Source of the DNA: Oscillospiraceae bacterium
GTDB taxonomy: Bacteria; Bacillota; Clostridia; Oscillospirales; Oscillospiraceae
DNA length: 62,595 nucleotides
Reading direction: 5' to 3'
NCBI GenBank assembly: GCA_015067925.1
Contig: SVLN01000005.1
Span: 1-62,595 of the forward strand
Numbering within the stretch: the stretch's first letter is position 1; each line of letters starts with the position of its first letter. Of this stretch, positions 31,745-40,673 are shown in pieces. The notes under the pieces are model-generated. The model saw nothing but the letters and a program-made list of their open reading frames with translations, was not told where the DNA came from and did no database searches. A program made the position numbers and the translations under genes.

Positions 31745-33244
31745 TTAACTTAACAGCGCAAGACCGCGCTCGAGCAGGTTGATGACGGGCTGAGAATGCA
31801 GACCCAGGGCAAGGCTTAAAAAGCTGAACACCAATGCAACCACGGTGAAGGTCTTCTGTTCTTTCCAGTGGATCGTTCTGCCCATGGCGTCGTTATCCCG
31901 TACGGGAGTGTAGATCCGAATCACCGTGCGCAGGAAATACATGACATTCAGCACCGTACTGACGGCCAGGGCAATGAGGGTCGGCAGCATCTTGTTGCCT
32001 GCCGTCACGCCGGCTTCGGCGAACAGCACCTTGGAAACAAAACCGATCATAGAAGGGATACCCACCATGGACAGGGCGCCAAAGGTGAAAGCCACACCCG
32101 CCACACGGTTGCGGTGGCCGGAGCTCTGCAGGTCTGCAAAGAGCTTGGAGTTGTTCGATGCCTCGGTGAGTCTGGCGGCAGACAGGAACAAAGCCGGCTT
32201 GGTCAGCGCGTGGGTCAGAATGTGGAAAGCAGCCGCCGTCATGCCCGCCGTGGGCGAGATGCCGATACCCATGTAGATATAGCCGATCTGGGCCGCGGAG
32301 GAGAAAGCCACCATCTTGCGGATGTTATCCTGACGGATGGCGCTGACAGAGCCCGCGATCATGCCCGCCACGCCGAAGGCGAAGAGCACATTCTGGGCGC
32401 CGGAGGCGTAGAAGATCTCCGTACCCAGCACCTGATAGATGATCTTGATGAGCAGCACAATGTAGCCCTTGGAGATAATACCGGACAGAATACCCGCAGA
32501 ACCGGGAAGGGCCGTGCCGTAGGTGTCCGCCATCCAGAAATGGAACGGGAAGAGTCCTGTCTTAATGCTCACGCCCACCACCATCAGAGAGATGGTCACC
32601 TTCATGGGCAGGCGATAGTCGCCGTGCTCCCAGAGGATCTGCATGGCCTGGCGGATGCTGGGCATCAGCAGATGGCCGGTGATGGCATAGAGCATCACAA
32701 CGCCCAAAAGAAACAGGCCGGAGCCCATCAGGGAGAAGATCATATAGCGAGTGGCCGCCGTGATGGCTCGGCCGGAGCCGCGGATCAGCAGAATGCCGCA
32801 GGAGGCGATGGTGCAGATCTCAATAAAAACGTAGCCGGTGAAGATATCGTTGGTGTAGCTCAAGGCATACAACGAAGCCTGAATGAGCATCACCATGGTG
32901 TAATACAGGTGACGGCGGTCGGAGGCCGTCTTGCTCTCCAGCTCCAGATTACCGCCCAGCAGGCACAGCAGCAGCACCAGGCTGAACAGGCTGGCAAAGA
33001 GCGGCTCAAAGATGCCGAAGCGGATCTCATTGCCCCAGGGCGCCGGATGATGGCCCATCATAAAGGTCACGCTCTCGTTTGTGACAATGCCGCGCACCAG
33101 GGTGGCAACGCTCATAGCCAGGCCGCAGCCAATGAGGGTCGTTGCCAGGGCCCGGGCGCCGCGCTTGGGCAGCACCGAGCATACAACCGCGCCCATCAGA
33201 GACATGATGATGGAGAAACACGGGAAATTCACAATCAGTTCCAT
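31745..33244 (-). CDS. MrpD/MbhH-like antiporter subunit (first of four)
   Basis: A 499-aa membrane protein placed directly after the MrpC-like subunit, the normal position of MrpD/MbhH. Key residues are the glutamate in Y-V-F-I-E-I-C-T-I-A-S and the lysines in G-V-S-I-K-T-G-L-F-P-F-H-F-W and G-I-I-S-K-G. The S-A-G-I-L-S-G-I loop is typical of MrpD. Its first base overlaps the last base of the MrpC-like gene. Of the four large subunits it is the best MrpD equivalent by position. Confidence 0.9.
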   Translation of the reverse strand: MELIVNFPCFSIIMSLMGAVVCSVLPKRGARALATTLIGCGLAMSVATLVRGIVTNESVTFMMGHHPAPWGNEIRFGIFEPLFASLFSLVLLLCLLGGNLELESKTASDRRHLYYTMVMLIQASLYALSYTNDIFTGYVFIEICTIASCGILLIRGSGRAITAATRYMIFSLMGSGLFLLGVVMLYAITGHLLMPSIRQAMQILWEHGDYRLPMKVTISLMVVGVSIKTGLFPFHFWMADTYGTALPGSAGILSGIISKGYIVLLIKIIYQVLGTEIFYASGAQNVLFAFGVAGMIAGSVSAIRQDNIRKMVAFSSAAQIGYIYMGIGISPTAGMTAAAFHILTHALTKPALFLSAARLTEASNNSKLFADLQSSGHRNRVAGVAFTFGALSMVGIPSMIGFVSKVLFAEAGVTAGNKMLPTLIALAVSTVLNVMYFLRTVIRIYTPVRDNDAMGRTIHWKEQKTFTVVALVFSFLSLALGLHSQPVINLLERGLALLS

Positions 33245-33618
33245 TATTGCTTCTCCTTCTGCGCGATCATGTAGATCTCATCCAGATTCAGCGTGCGGTA
33301 GCGCTGATACAGGCGCACGCACAGCGCCAGCATCAGAGCCGAAACACTCACCGAGACCACGATGCCCGTGAGCACCAGGCCGGAAGGGATCGGGTTGATG
33401 TACGCTTCCATACTGGTCACGCCATCGACAACGATGGGAGCCTCGCGACCCTCGATGTAACCCATGGAGGCCAGAAACAGATACGTTGCCGTATCCATGA
33501 TATTCAGGCCGATGATCTTTTTAATCAGGTTGCGATGCAGCAGCAGCATAAACAGGCCGATGGCGAAGAGGATCATGGCGATGATCTCTTCCAAGTTAAA
33601 AGACAAATTGCCGCTCAT
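33244..33618 (-). CDS. mrpC: MrpC/MbhG-like (NuoK-type) subunit
   Basis: A 124-aa protein with three transmembrane helices, the NuoK/MrpC arrangement. Characteristic parts are I-G-L-F-M-L-L-L-H-R-N-L-I-K-K-I-I-G-L near the start and P-S-G-L-V-L-T-G-I-V-V-S-V-S-V-S-A near the third helix. A much longer frame exists upstream, but the ATG at 33618 overlaps the MrpB-like stop as ATGA and is the family start. The product probably forms part of the quinone-free proton path between the small and large subunits. Confidence 0.9.
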   Translation of the reverse strand: MSGNLSFNLEEIIAMILFAIGLFMLLLHRNLIKKIIGLNIMDTATYLFLASMGYIEGREAPIVVDGVTSMEAYINPIPSGLVLTGIVVSVSVSALMLALCVRLYQRYRTLNLDEIYMIAQKEKQ

Positions 33619-34535
33619 CAGATACGCCCCCTTCTGAACAGGGAATAGATGCCGTACATGGTGCAGGAAACCACCAGGCCCACCGCGATGTTCAGCGGAA
33701 GGATCAAGCCCGCGGAGATGATATGGCCCGGGATGCCCAGAGGGATCCCATTCTCCAGATGGTGGGCGCCCATGTAGAAGCTGTAGCCCTTGGCGCAGCT
33801 GTAGAACAGCAGCGCACACAGGGAAATGATACGAAACACCTTGAAGCTGACCAGTTTTTCGGTCTTTTCAAAGCCGTAGGCGATGGAATGCAAAATCAGG
33901 CCCGCGCCAATGATGGCGCCGCCGGAGAAGCCGCCGCCCGGAGAAAGGTGACCGTTGAGGATCACGTAGATGCCGAACAGCATCACAAAGGGCAACAGGA
34001 AGCGAACGATTTGCACCACGATGACGTCGCGCGTCAGATCGCACAGGTCCTCTTCCCTTTTCTCCTCCCGGCGTTTGCGGCGGTCGGCAGATTCCATCAG
34101 AAGAAGCATAACCGCACACAGGCCCGTGAAGAGCACATGGGACTCGCCCAGGGTATCGAAGGCACGGTAATCCAGGATCATACCGGCTACGATATTCACC
34201 GCACCGGTCTCCTCCATACCCTTTTCAATGTAACGCTCGGAAACTTCGTTATTGACCGGAGCATCCACCTCGCCGTAACGGGGCAGATACGTCACCGTCA
34301 GGATCAGCACCAGGCTGAACACCGCGCACAGCAACACAGACAGCACGGGATAGATCCGGTTGAATGCATGCAGCTCCACCTCTGCCAGGTGGCTGTCGCC
34401 GCGCAGCTGGCGCTCTTTCACCGCCAGTTCTTCGGCGATGTGGTCCTGCACACCGTGCTCGTCCTTCATTTTGCCGATCTGATGCCAGATATCTTTTTCG
34501 CCGCGCAGCCAGCGGAAAAATCTGTTATTCTTCAT
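33618..34535 (-). CDS. MrpB (MnhB)-domain protein fused to an MbhE-like N-terminal part
   Basis: A 305-aa protein. After a long charged cytoplasmic N-terminus (about 55 residues) come two helices with P-V-N-N-E-V-S-E-R-Y and G-A-V-N-I-V-A-G-M-I-L-D-Y-R-A-F-D-T-L-G-E, the MbhE-type segment otherwise found at the end of MrpA. The C-terminal 150 residues are MnhB: N-G-H-L-S-P-G-G-G-F-S-G-G-A-I with further helices. MbhE and MbhF are separate genes in archaeal Mbh clusters, so this is a fusion. The ATG at 34535 overlaps the DUF4040 gene end by 11 bp. Confidence 0.85.
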   Translation of the reverse strand: MKNNRFFRWLRGEKDIWHQIGKMKDEHGVQDHIAEELAVKERQLRGDSHLAEVELHAFNRIYPVLSVLLCAVFSLVLILTVTYLPRYGEVDAPVNNEVSERYIEKGMEETGAVNIVAGMILDYRAFDTLGESHVLFTGLCAVMLLLMESADRRKRREEKREEDLCDLTRDVIVVQIVRFLLPFVMLFGIYVILNGHLSPGGGFSGGAIIGAGLILHSIAYGFEKTEKLVSFKVFRIISLCALLFYSCAKGYSFYMGAHHLENGIPLGIPGHIISAGLILPLNIAVGLVVSCTMYGIYSLFRRGRI

Positions 34536-34782
34536 CTTCTTCCTCCTCATCGATCAGATGGATCTTACGGAGTGTGACAAAGAACAGAATACTCGTCACA
34601 CCGGCGCCGACGGCGGCCTCGGTAATGGCCAGGTCCGGAGATTGCAGAAGGACCCACAGAATGGACATAATCAGGCTGTAGGACATGAAGATGATCACAG
34701 TAACCAGGTAGCGGCGCGACAGAGCCGAGGCAATGGCGCAGACCACCAGGAAAATCAGCAGAATCGCACGAAAAATATCCAT
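34525..34782 (-). CDS. DUF4040/MbhD-like subunit
   Basis: An 85-aa protein with three hydrophobic helices. The signature S-P-D-L-A-I-T-E-A-A-V-G-A-G-V-T-S matches MbhD and the same segment near the C-terminus of MrpA. The C-terminus is a run of acidic residues (D-E-E-E-E-D-E-E). The upstream part of the frame lies in the MrpG gene and is not used; the ATG at 34782 starts just after the MrpG stop. Confidence 0.85.
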   Translation of the reverse strand: MDIFRAILLIFLVVCAIASALSRRYLVTVIIFMSYSLIMSILWVLLQSPDLAITEAAVGAGVTSILFFVTLRKIHLIDEEEEDEE

Positions 34783-34783
34783 C

Positions 34784-35134
34784 TTACTGCTCCTCCCCTT
34801 CCTGATGTTCACGGCGATCCAGAGTCGCAGCGTGCTGGTCCATCTCTTCATCCGTCGACAGTTCCAGCTTGCAAAGAAGATGCGACGAGATGGGGCCGGC
34901 CATCCACATAAACACCACAACCAGAACCAGTTTCAGAGTTGCCAGGCGCAGACCCATGGCCACGATCAGCGCAGCCATGACCAGCATCAGCGCCAGAGTG
35001 TCGTTCAAGGACGCCGCGTGCATACGGTTGAGCACAAACCGGAAACGATACACGCCCAGGAAGGACACAAAACTGACGGCAAGACCCGCGATCAGCAGAA
35101 CAACCGCAATTGAATAACGAATCCACTCGCCCAT
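34784..35134 (-). CDS. mrpG: MrpG (MnhG)-like subunit
   Basis: A 116-aa protein with three helices and the MnhG pattern F-L-G-V-Y-R-F-R-F-V-L-N-R-M-H-A-A-S-L-N-D-T near residues 28-50. The C-terminal tail is charged. The ATG at 35134 overlaps the stop of the MrpF gene by one base (TAATG); the longer frame upstream is an out-of-frame shadow of MrpF. In Mrp antiporters this subunit is part of the small-subunit module E-F-G. Confidence 0.88.
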   Translation of the reverse strand: MGEWIRYSIAVVLLIAGLAVSFVSFLGVYRFRFVLNRMHAASLNDTLALMLVMAALIVAMGLRLATLKLVLVVVFMWMAGPISSHLLCKLELSTDEEMDQHAATLDRREHQEGEEQ

Positions 35135-35442
35135 TACGCATCCTCCTTCTGTGCGTTGCGCTTCTTGCGCTCCAGATGCACGGTGATATAAATCTTGCTC
35201 AGCACCACCACAGCCAGGAAGCTGATCATACAGTAAATCAGGCACACATCCAGCAGCCAGTCCTGCTTGAGCACATCTGCGAGAATGGCAATGGCCATAA
35301 TGGTCAGGGTGCCGGCCATGTTCGCGCCAATGATGCGGTCGGCAATGCGCGGGCCGCGGATGGCGCGGATGAGGGCCAGAAACATGCCAACAGAAAGCAG
35401 AACCAGGGCTGCGATTTCCAGAATACGATAGATTTCCAGCAT
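35134..35442 (-). CDS. mrpF: MrpF (MnhF)-like subunit
   Basis: A 102-aa protein with three helices. The signature R-A-I-R-G-P-R-I-A-D-R-I-I-G-A-N near residues 26-41 identifies MnhF/MbhB. The C-terminus is basic. It follows mrpE by 2 bp and shares a base with mrpG, so the operon is tightly packed. Confidence 0.9.
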   Translation of the reverse strand: MLEIYRILEIAALVLLSVGMFLALIRAIRGPRIADRIIGANMAGTLTIMAIAILADVLKQDWLLDVCLIYCMISFLAVVVLSKIYITVHLERKKRNAQKEDA

Positions 35443-35444
35443 AC

Positions 35445-35903
35445 TCAGGCCTCCAATCTCTGCAAAAGGCGGGCAAAGGTGCTTGTCTCGATGCCATCGA
35501 GCATCTCACGGCTCAGGCAGTGCACGGTAAAGGTATTGCCGTCCACCGAGGCTGTCATGGTACCCGGAGTCAGGGTGATGGAATTGGCCATAATCATCTT
35601 GCAGAAGTCCGTTTTCAGGTCAATATCCACGTAAACCACCGTCTGTTCCACCTTGACGCGGCGGTCGAGAATGATCCGGGCCACTGTCTTGTTGGCCTTC
35701 AGAATCTCCCAAATGAGCACAAACACATAGGCAATCGCCAGGGGCACCTTGCTCCAGATTTTCAGTTCACCTTTGAAGCTGTAATCCGTCAGACGTGTCA
35801 TAGCCAGTAAAACCAGCGCTACCAGCACGATGCCCAGGATCACGATTTCCAGCGTCACCTGCGCATTCAGGATCAGCCAGAGCGAAAACAACAGAACCGA
35901 CAT
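35445..35903 (-). CDS. mrpE: MrpE (MnhE)-like subunit
   Basis: A 152-aa protein with two N-terminal helices and a soluble C-terminal domain. The sequence has the MnhE pattern L-I-W-E-I-L-K-A-N near residue 64 and N-S-I-T-L-T-P-G-T near residue 107. First gene of the ten-gene operon (E-F-G-MbhD-B-C-D-D-D-L). A GGAAGTGAG ribosome site precedes the ATG. I could not pick out a convincing promoter in the 170 bp before it. Confidence 0.9.
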   Translation of the reverse strand: MSVLLFSLWLILNAQVTLEIVILGIVLVALVLLAMTRLTDYSFKGELKIWSKVPLAIAYVFVLIWEILKANKTVARIILDRRVKVEQTVVYVDIDLKTDFCKMIMANSITLTPGTMTASVDGNTFTVHCLSREMLDGIETSTFARLLQRLEA

Positions 35904-36016
35904 CTTTTCTCACTTCCAGTTTCTTTGCATTTCTGTAATGGATTTGTTCTTTTGCTTTCCCTCGCAAGGCTGTTTTTTGCAAGGGAAAACCAAAGAATAT
36001 GGCCAAACACAACATT

Positions 36017-36042
36017 GAGGGTGCCCATACGGGCACCCTCAG
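36017..36042 (-). terminator. Terminator of gap
   Basis: GAGGGTGCCC and GGGCACCCTC are perfect ten-base arms with a four-base loop, 30 bp after the gap stop. The T-content downstream is moderate. A second, imperfect hairpin at 35956-35988 (TTTCCCTCGCAA/TTGCAAGGGAAA) lies between this site and mrpE; its role is unknown. Confidence 0.7.
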
Positions 36043-36072
36043 TGTCTGTATTCCGTTAAGAATCGTTATGAA

Positions 36073-37098
<1,026 letters not shown>

Positions 37099-37153
37099 TC
37101 AATTTCCGCCTTGGGCGATTCGCCCGCAGCATACATCTTTTTGAGTCGAATTG

Positions 37154-37182
37154 ATTATATAGCATCTTTTCGTCCCTTGCAA
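37154..37182 (-). promoter_or_regulatory. Sigma-A promoter of gap
   Basis: TTGCAA (37177-37182) and TATAAT (37154-37159) are 17 bp apart on the minus strand. The leader to the ATG is about 65 nt. Confidence 0.75.
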
Positions 37183-37272
37183 GATGTAATTTTCATAAAA
37201 GTCGCTGATTTTGCGGCAGTTATTCGGTCATTTTGGAATATGCATACAACGCTGTCGCACAATGCCCGTAAT

Positions 37273-37743
37273 TTATGAGTATTTATCCATTTTATTCCTT
37301 ATAAATAGGGAAAATAATCCGTAACCAATGGCAGTTCCGGGTATGTTCAGAAGAAAGTCATCCACATCGCAGCTGCCCAACAGCGTAACAAGCTGCAGCA
37401 CCTCAATGCAAAGTAAAATCAGCAGTACCCAAAGCAAGTGTTTCCAGTATGTTCTGCAAGATTTTGCCACCAACGGCAGGAAGAATCCCAGGGGCACAAA
37501 CATCACCACATTGCCCGCCAGATTGATCATCGCATGGCTCCGCAAATGGGTCTGTCCGGACAAGAGCACCCGCATGTATTCCCCAATGGTCCGGAAAGGC
37601 ACCAGATTCAGGTTCTCCATCAATCGCTGAGAATAATTTTCTGAGCCGCCGAGGTTCCAGCGCTGGCCAAAGAGCAGCCAGAGCATCAGGGCGATATAGG
37701 CGCCGAACGCACTCCAAATAAGAATCTTTGCTCTCTTACTCAC
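37273..37743 (-). CDS. VanZ-like family membrane protein
   Basis: A 156-aa membrane protein with about four to five helices. Typical VanZ features are L-N-L-V-P-F-R-T-I near residue 44, N-L-A-G-N-V-V-M-F-V-P-L-G-F near residue 74, and the end D-V-D-D-F-L-L-N-I-P-G-T-A-I-G-Y. Some VanZ proteins give low-level teicoplanin resistance, but most family members are uncharacterised. I use the GTG at 37743, because a perfect AGGAGG lies seven to eight bases upstream; a longer frame would begin within the promoter. Confidence 0.85.
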   Translation of the reverse strand: MSKRAKILIWSAFGAYIALMLWLLFGQRWNLGGSENYSQRLMENLNLVPFRTIGEYMRVLLSGQTHLRSHAMINLAGNVVMFVPLGFFLPLVAKSCRTYWKHLLWVLLILLCIEVLQLVTLLGSCDVDDFLLNIPGTAIGYGLFSLFIRNKMDKYS

Positions 37744-37765
37744 AGCAACGCCTCCTTCTTTATTC

Positions 37766-37794
37766 ATTATACCCTCTCCCCTGCCCCTGTGCAA
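37766..37794 (-). promoter_or_regulatory. Promoter of the VanZ-like gene
   Basis: TTGCAC (37789-37794) and TATAAT (37766-37771) are 17 bp apart on the minus strand, 23 bp upstream of the GTG start. Confidence 0.6.
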
Positions 37795-37806
37795 GCGGCA
37801 GCGCAT

Positions 37807-37845
37807 GGCAAAAAAACAGCCGCACCCGAAGGTACGGCTGTTTCT
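37807..37845 (-). terminator. Terminator of the MsmX-like ATPase gene
   Basis: AAACAGCCG and CGGCTGTTT form the stem, followed by a run of T on the minus strand, just after the ATPase stop. Confidence 0.75.
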
Positions 37846-37858
37846 TTAGAAAGCAGAA

Positions 37859-38962
37859 TTAGAACAGGCTGACACCGGTCTCCTTGTCGAACAGGTGCAT
37901 CAGCTTCGGACGGAAGGTGAAGTTGATGGGAGTCGACTGGTTGGAAACGAATTCACGGTCCAGGTCAGCGGTCGGGACAACGATGATGATGTCCTGGCCC
38001 TTGACGTCGGCGTGCAGGTGCAGCTCGGAGCCCATCATTTCGGCGACTTCGACAGTGGCAGCAACGCCGTCGTCAGCCAGAGTGATGTGCACGGGACGGA
38101 TGCCCAGGGTAACTTCCTGAGTACCGGCATTCTGAGCCTTCAGAGTTTCGACCTGATCTGCCTCGAGAGCGATCTTGTGACCATACAGGTCAACATAGTA
38201 GGAGCCGCCCTCGGCAACCAGCTTGGCGTCGTTGAAGAAGTTCATCTGCGGAGTGCCGATGAAGCCAGCGACGAACAGGTTGGCGGGATGATCGAAAACT
38301 TCCTGCGGGGTGCCGATCTGCTGAATGAAGCCGTCCTTCATGATGACGATACGATCGCCCAGGGTCATAGCCTCGACCTGGTCATGGGTAACGTAGATGA
38401 AGGTGGTGTCGATGCGCTTGCGGAGCTTGATGATCTCAGCACGCATCTGGTTACGCAGCTTGGCGTCCAGGTTGGACAGCGGTTCGTCCATCAGGAAGAC
38501 CGCCGGGTCACGAACGATAGCGCGGCCGATGGCAACACGCTGACGCTGACCGCCGGACAGAGCCTTCGGCTTTCTGTCGAGGTAAGTAGTGATGTCCAGG
38601 ATCTCAGCGGCCTCACGGACCTTCTGATCGATAACATCCTTCGGAGTCTTACGGAGCTTCAGAGCGAACGCCATGTTGTCGTACACGGACATGTGCGGAT
38701 ACAGAGCGTAGTTCTGGAAGACCATGGCGATGTCGCGGTCCTTAGGAGCAACTTCGTTCACCAGGCGGTCGCCGATATACAGCTCGCCATCGGAGATGTC
38801 TTCCAGGCCAGCGATCATACGCAGGGTGGTGGACTTACCGCAGCCGGACGGACCGACCAGAACGATAAATTCCTTATCGGCGATATCCAGGTTGAACTCC
38901 TGAACAGCGACGACTTCCTTGTCATAGACCTTCTTCAAGTTTTTCAAAGTAAGACTTGCCAT
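37859..38962 (-). CDS. msmX: Orphan MsmX/UgpC-like sugar ABC transporter ATPase
   Basis: A 367-aa ATPase with Walker A G-P-S-G-C-G-K-S-T, signature L-S-G-G-Q-R-Q-R-V-A-I-G-R, Walker B F-L-M-D-E-P and V-T-H-D-Q-V-E-A-M, followed by the OB-type regulatory domain. There are no permease or binding-protein genes beside it. In Firmicutes, MsmX is such a shared ATPase that energises several sugar importers. Codon use is strongly biased, as for gap, suggesting high expression. The ribosome site before its ATG is poor (AAGTAAAG), and a stop codon lies 12 nt upstream in frame, so no earlier start is possible. The leader is about 175 nt. Confidence 0.9.
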   Translation of the reverse strand: MASLTLKNLKKVYDKEVVAVQEFNLDIADKEFIVLVGPSGCGKSTTLRMIAGLEDISDGELYIGDRLVNEVAPKDRDIAMVFQNYALYPHMSVYDNMAFALKLRKTPKDVIDQKVREAAEILDITTYLDRKPKALSGGQRQRVAIGRAIVRDPAVFLMDEPLSNLDAKLRNQMRAEIIKLRKRIDTTFIYVTHDQVEAMTLGDRIVIMKDGFIQQIGTPQEVFDHPANLFVAGFIGTPQMNFFNDAKLVAEGGSYYVDLYGHKIALEADQVETLKAQNAGTQEVTLGIRPVHITLADDGVAATVEVAEMMGSELHLHADVKGQDIIIVVPTADLDREFVSNQSTPINFTFRPKLMHLFDKETGVSLF

Positions 38963-39003
38963 CTTTACTTGGCTTTAGCTGCCCTGCCTCCGCAGAAACA
39001 GCC

Positions 39004-39069
39004 TCACGGCACAGCGCATTGTCCATGCCGCATTGTGACAGGTCTCCACACTGCCACACCGCAAGCCAC
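39004..39069 (-). CDS. Possible leader peptide ORF upstream of the MsmX-like gene
   Basis: A 21-codon frame starting with GTG (A-C-G-V-A-V-W-R-P-V-T-M-R-H-G-Q-C-A-V-P after the start) lies in the ATPase leader. An AAAGGAGG Shine-Dalgarno sequence is placed nine bases upstream, better than the one in front of the ATPase itself. It could be a regulatory leader or simply chance. Nothing else in the sequence supports translation. Confidence 0.3.
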   Translation of the reverse strand: MACGVAVWRPVTMRHGQCAVP

Positions 39070-39144
39070 GCGGTATTTCCTCCTTTTTTTCAGCCGGTAC
39101 TGCCTAAACAGTGGAGTAGGACAATACCAACCGGAATTACCTGT

Positions 39145-39173
39145 ATTTTACCATGCTTTTTTTCGTATCTCAA
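39145..39173 (-). promoter_or_regulatory. Promoter of the MsmX-like gene
   Basis: TTGAGA (39168-39173) and TAAAAT (39145-39150) are 17 bp apart, with TGG before the -10 box. It predicts a leader of roughly 175 nt before the ATPase. Confidence 0.65.
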
Positions 39174-39222
39174 GCACTATTTGCCGTCAAAAAACGCCCC
39201 GGCCAGAAATCGGCATTTTCGA

Positions 39223-39276
39223 CAAAATTGGCACCCTGTTTTTGTGCAAAGTCACGAAAACAGAGTGCCGATTTTG
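39223..39276 (-). terminator. Long-stem terminator of nfnAB
   Basis: About 20 nearly complementary bases on each side (starting CAAAATCGGCACTCTG on the minus strand) enclose a loop of about 14 bases, a few bases after the nfnB stop. The outer part is rich in A and T. Confidence 0.7.
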
Positions 39277-39281
39277 CTTGC

Positions 39282-40673
39282 TTATTCCTTGGAACGGATG
39301 TACGCATCCATGGCTTTGGCAGCAGTTTTTCCTGCGCCCATGGCCAGAATGACCGTGGCGGCACCGGTGACGGCGTCACCGCCGGCAAACACACCTTCCC
39401 GGGAGGTCTGACCGTTTTCGTCAGCCACAATACAGCCGCGGCGGTTGGTCTCAAGGCCTTCGGTGGTGGAGCGAATCAGAGGATTCGGCGAGGTGCCGAT
39501 GGACATGATCACGCAATCCACTGGGATCTCATACTCGCTGCCGGGCACTTCCTTGGGGCTTCTGCGGCCGGATTCGTCCGGCTCGCCCAGCTCCATGCGA
39601 ATTACGCGGATGGCGCGCACCTGTCGGTTCTCGTCACCCAGGATCTCCACGGGATTATTCAGGAGTTTAAACTCGATGCCCTCTTCTTTGGCATGGTGCA
39701 CTTCTTCTGCGCGGGCGGGAAGTTCTTCCTCGCTGCGGCGGTAGACGATGTATACATGCTCGGCACCCAGTCGCTTGGCGCAGCGGGCTGCATCCATGGC
39801 CACATTGCCGCCGCCCACGACGGCCACAGCAGAGTTCTTCTTGATGGGCGTGGAGGAATCCGGCCTGTAGGCCTTCATCAGGTTGGTGCGGGTCAAAAAC
39901 TCGTTGGCAGAATACACGCCATTGAGGCTTTCGCCCGGAATCTGCATAAACTTCGGCAGGCCGGCACCAGAGCCAACGAACACGGCCTCAAAGCCTTCTT
40001 CGTCGAACAGCTCATCAATGGTGACAGACTTTCCGATGACCACATTGGTCTCGATCTTTACGCCCATGGCCTTCAGGCCGTCGATCTCCCGCCGGACAAT
40101 GGCCTTGGGCAGGCGGAACTCAGGAATGCCGTAGACCAGCACACCGCCCGCCAGATGCAGAGCCTCGAACACGGTGACATCGTAGCCCAGCTTGGCCAGG
40201 TCGCCCGCGCAAGTCAGGCCGGCAGGGCCGGCGCCGATGACGGCCACTTTATGGCCGTTGCATTCGGGCTTTTCCGGGGCAGTAACGGAATTGTTCATAT
40301 GATAGTCAGCGGCAAAGCGCTCCAGGCGGCCGATGGCCACTGCCTCACCCTTGACGGCGCGGACGCACTTACTCTCGCACTGGCTCTCCTGGGGACAGAC
40401 GCGGCCGCAGACTGCAGGCAAGGAAGATGCCTGGGCAATGACGCTGTAGGCGCCCTCAAAGTCGCCTTCTTTGATCTTTGCAATGAACTCGGGAATGCCG
40501 ATCTGCACAGGGCAGCCGGATACGCAGGGGGCGTTCTTGCAGTGCAGGCAGCGCGCGGCCTCATCCATGGCCAGCGCCTCTGTGTAACCCAGGGCCACCT
40601 CATCAAAATTATGGGCACGAATCTCCGGTGCCTGTTCGGGCATGGGATTCTTGTTCAGGGACATGTTCGCCAT
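39282..40673 (-). CDS. nfnB: NADH-dependent ferredoxin:NADP+ oxidoreductase large subunit NfnB (GltA/glutamate synthase small-subunit-like)
   Basis: A 463-aa flavoprotein. The N-terminus carries two cysteine clusters for [4Fe-4S] centres (C-L-H-C-K-N-A-P-C-V-S-G-C-P and C-G-R-V-C-P-Q-E-S-Q-C). It is followed by the FAD-binding G-A-G-P-A-G-L and the NADPH-binding G-G-G-N-V-A-M-D-A-A-R. Such proteins are often annotated gltA, but the partner directly upstream is the FAD/NAD-binding NfnA type, so electron-bifurcating NfnAB is the better call. It couples NADH and reduced ferredoxin to NADP+ reduction. The start shares one base with the nfnA stop. Confidence 0.88.
   Translation of the reverse strand: MANMSLNKNPMPEQAPEIRAHNFDEVALGYTEALAMDEAARCLHCKNAPCVSGCPVQIGIPEFIAKIKEGDFEGAYSVIAQASSLPAVCGRVCPQESQCESKCVRAVKGEAVAIGRLERFAADYHMNNSVTAPEKPECNGHKVAVIGAGPAGLTCAGDLAKLGYDVTVFEALHLAGGVLVYGIPEFRLPKAIVRREIDGLKAMGVKIETNVVIGKSVTIDELFDEEGFEAVFVGSGAGLPKFMQIPGESLNGVYSANEFLTRTNLMKAYRPDSSTPIKKNSAVAVVGGGNVAMDAARCAKRLGAEHVYIVYRRSEEELPARAEEVHHAKEEGIEFKLLNNPVEILGDENRQVRAIRVIRMELGEPDESGRRSPKEVPGSEYEIPVDCVIMSIGTSPNPLIRSTTEGLETNRRGCIVADENGQTSREGVFAGGDAVTGAATVILAMGAGKTAAKAMDAYIRSKE

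Noticed and set aside
35956-35988. Imperfect hairpin upstream of mrpE as a riboswitch
   Set aside because: It is only a 12-base imperfect stem without any conserved aptamer sequence; it may be a second terminator after gap.
39282-40673. Naming this gene as glutamate synthase small subunit
   Set aside because: No large GltB-type subunit is near, while an NfnA-type partner is directly upstream, so NfnB is the better call.
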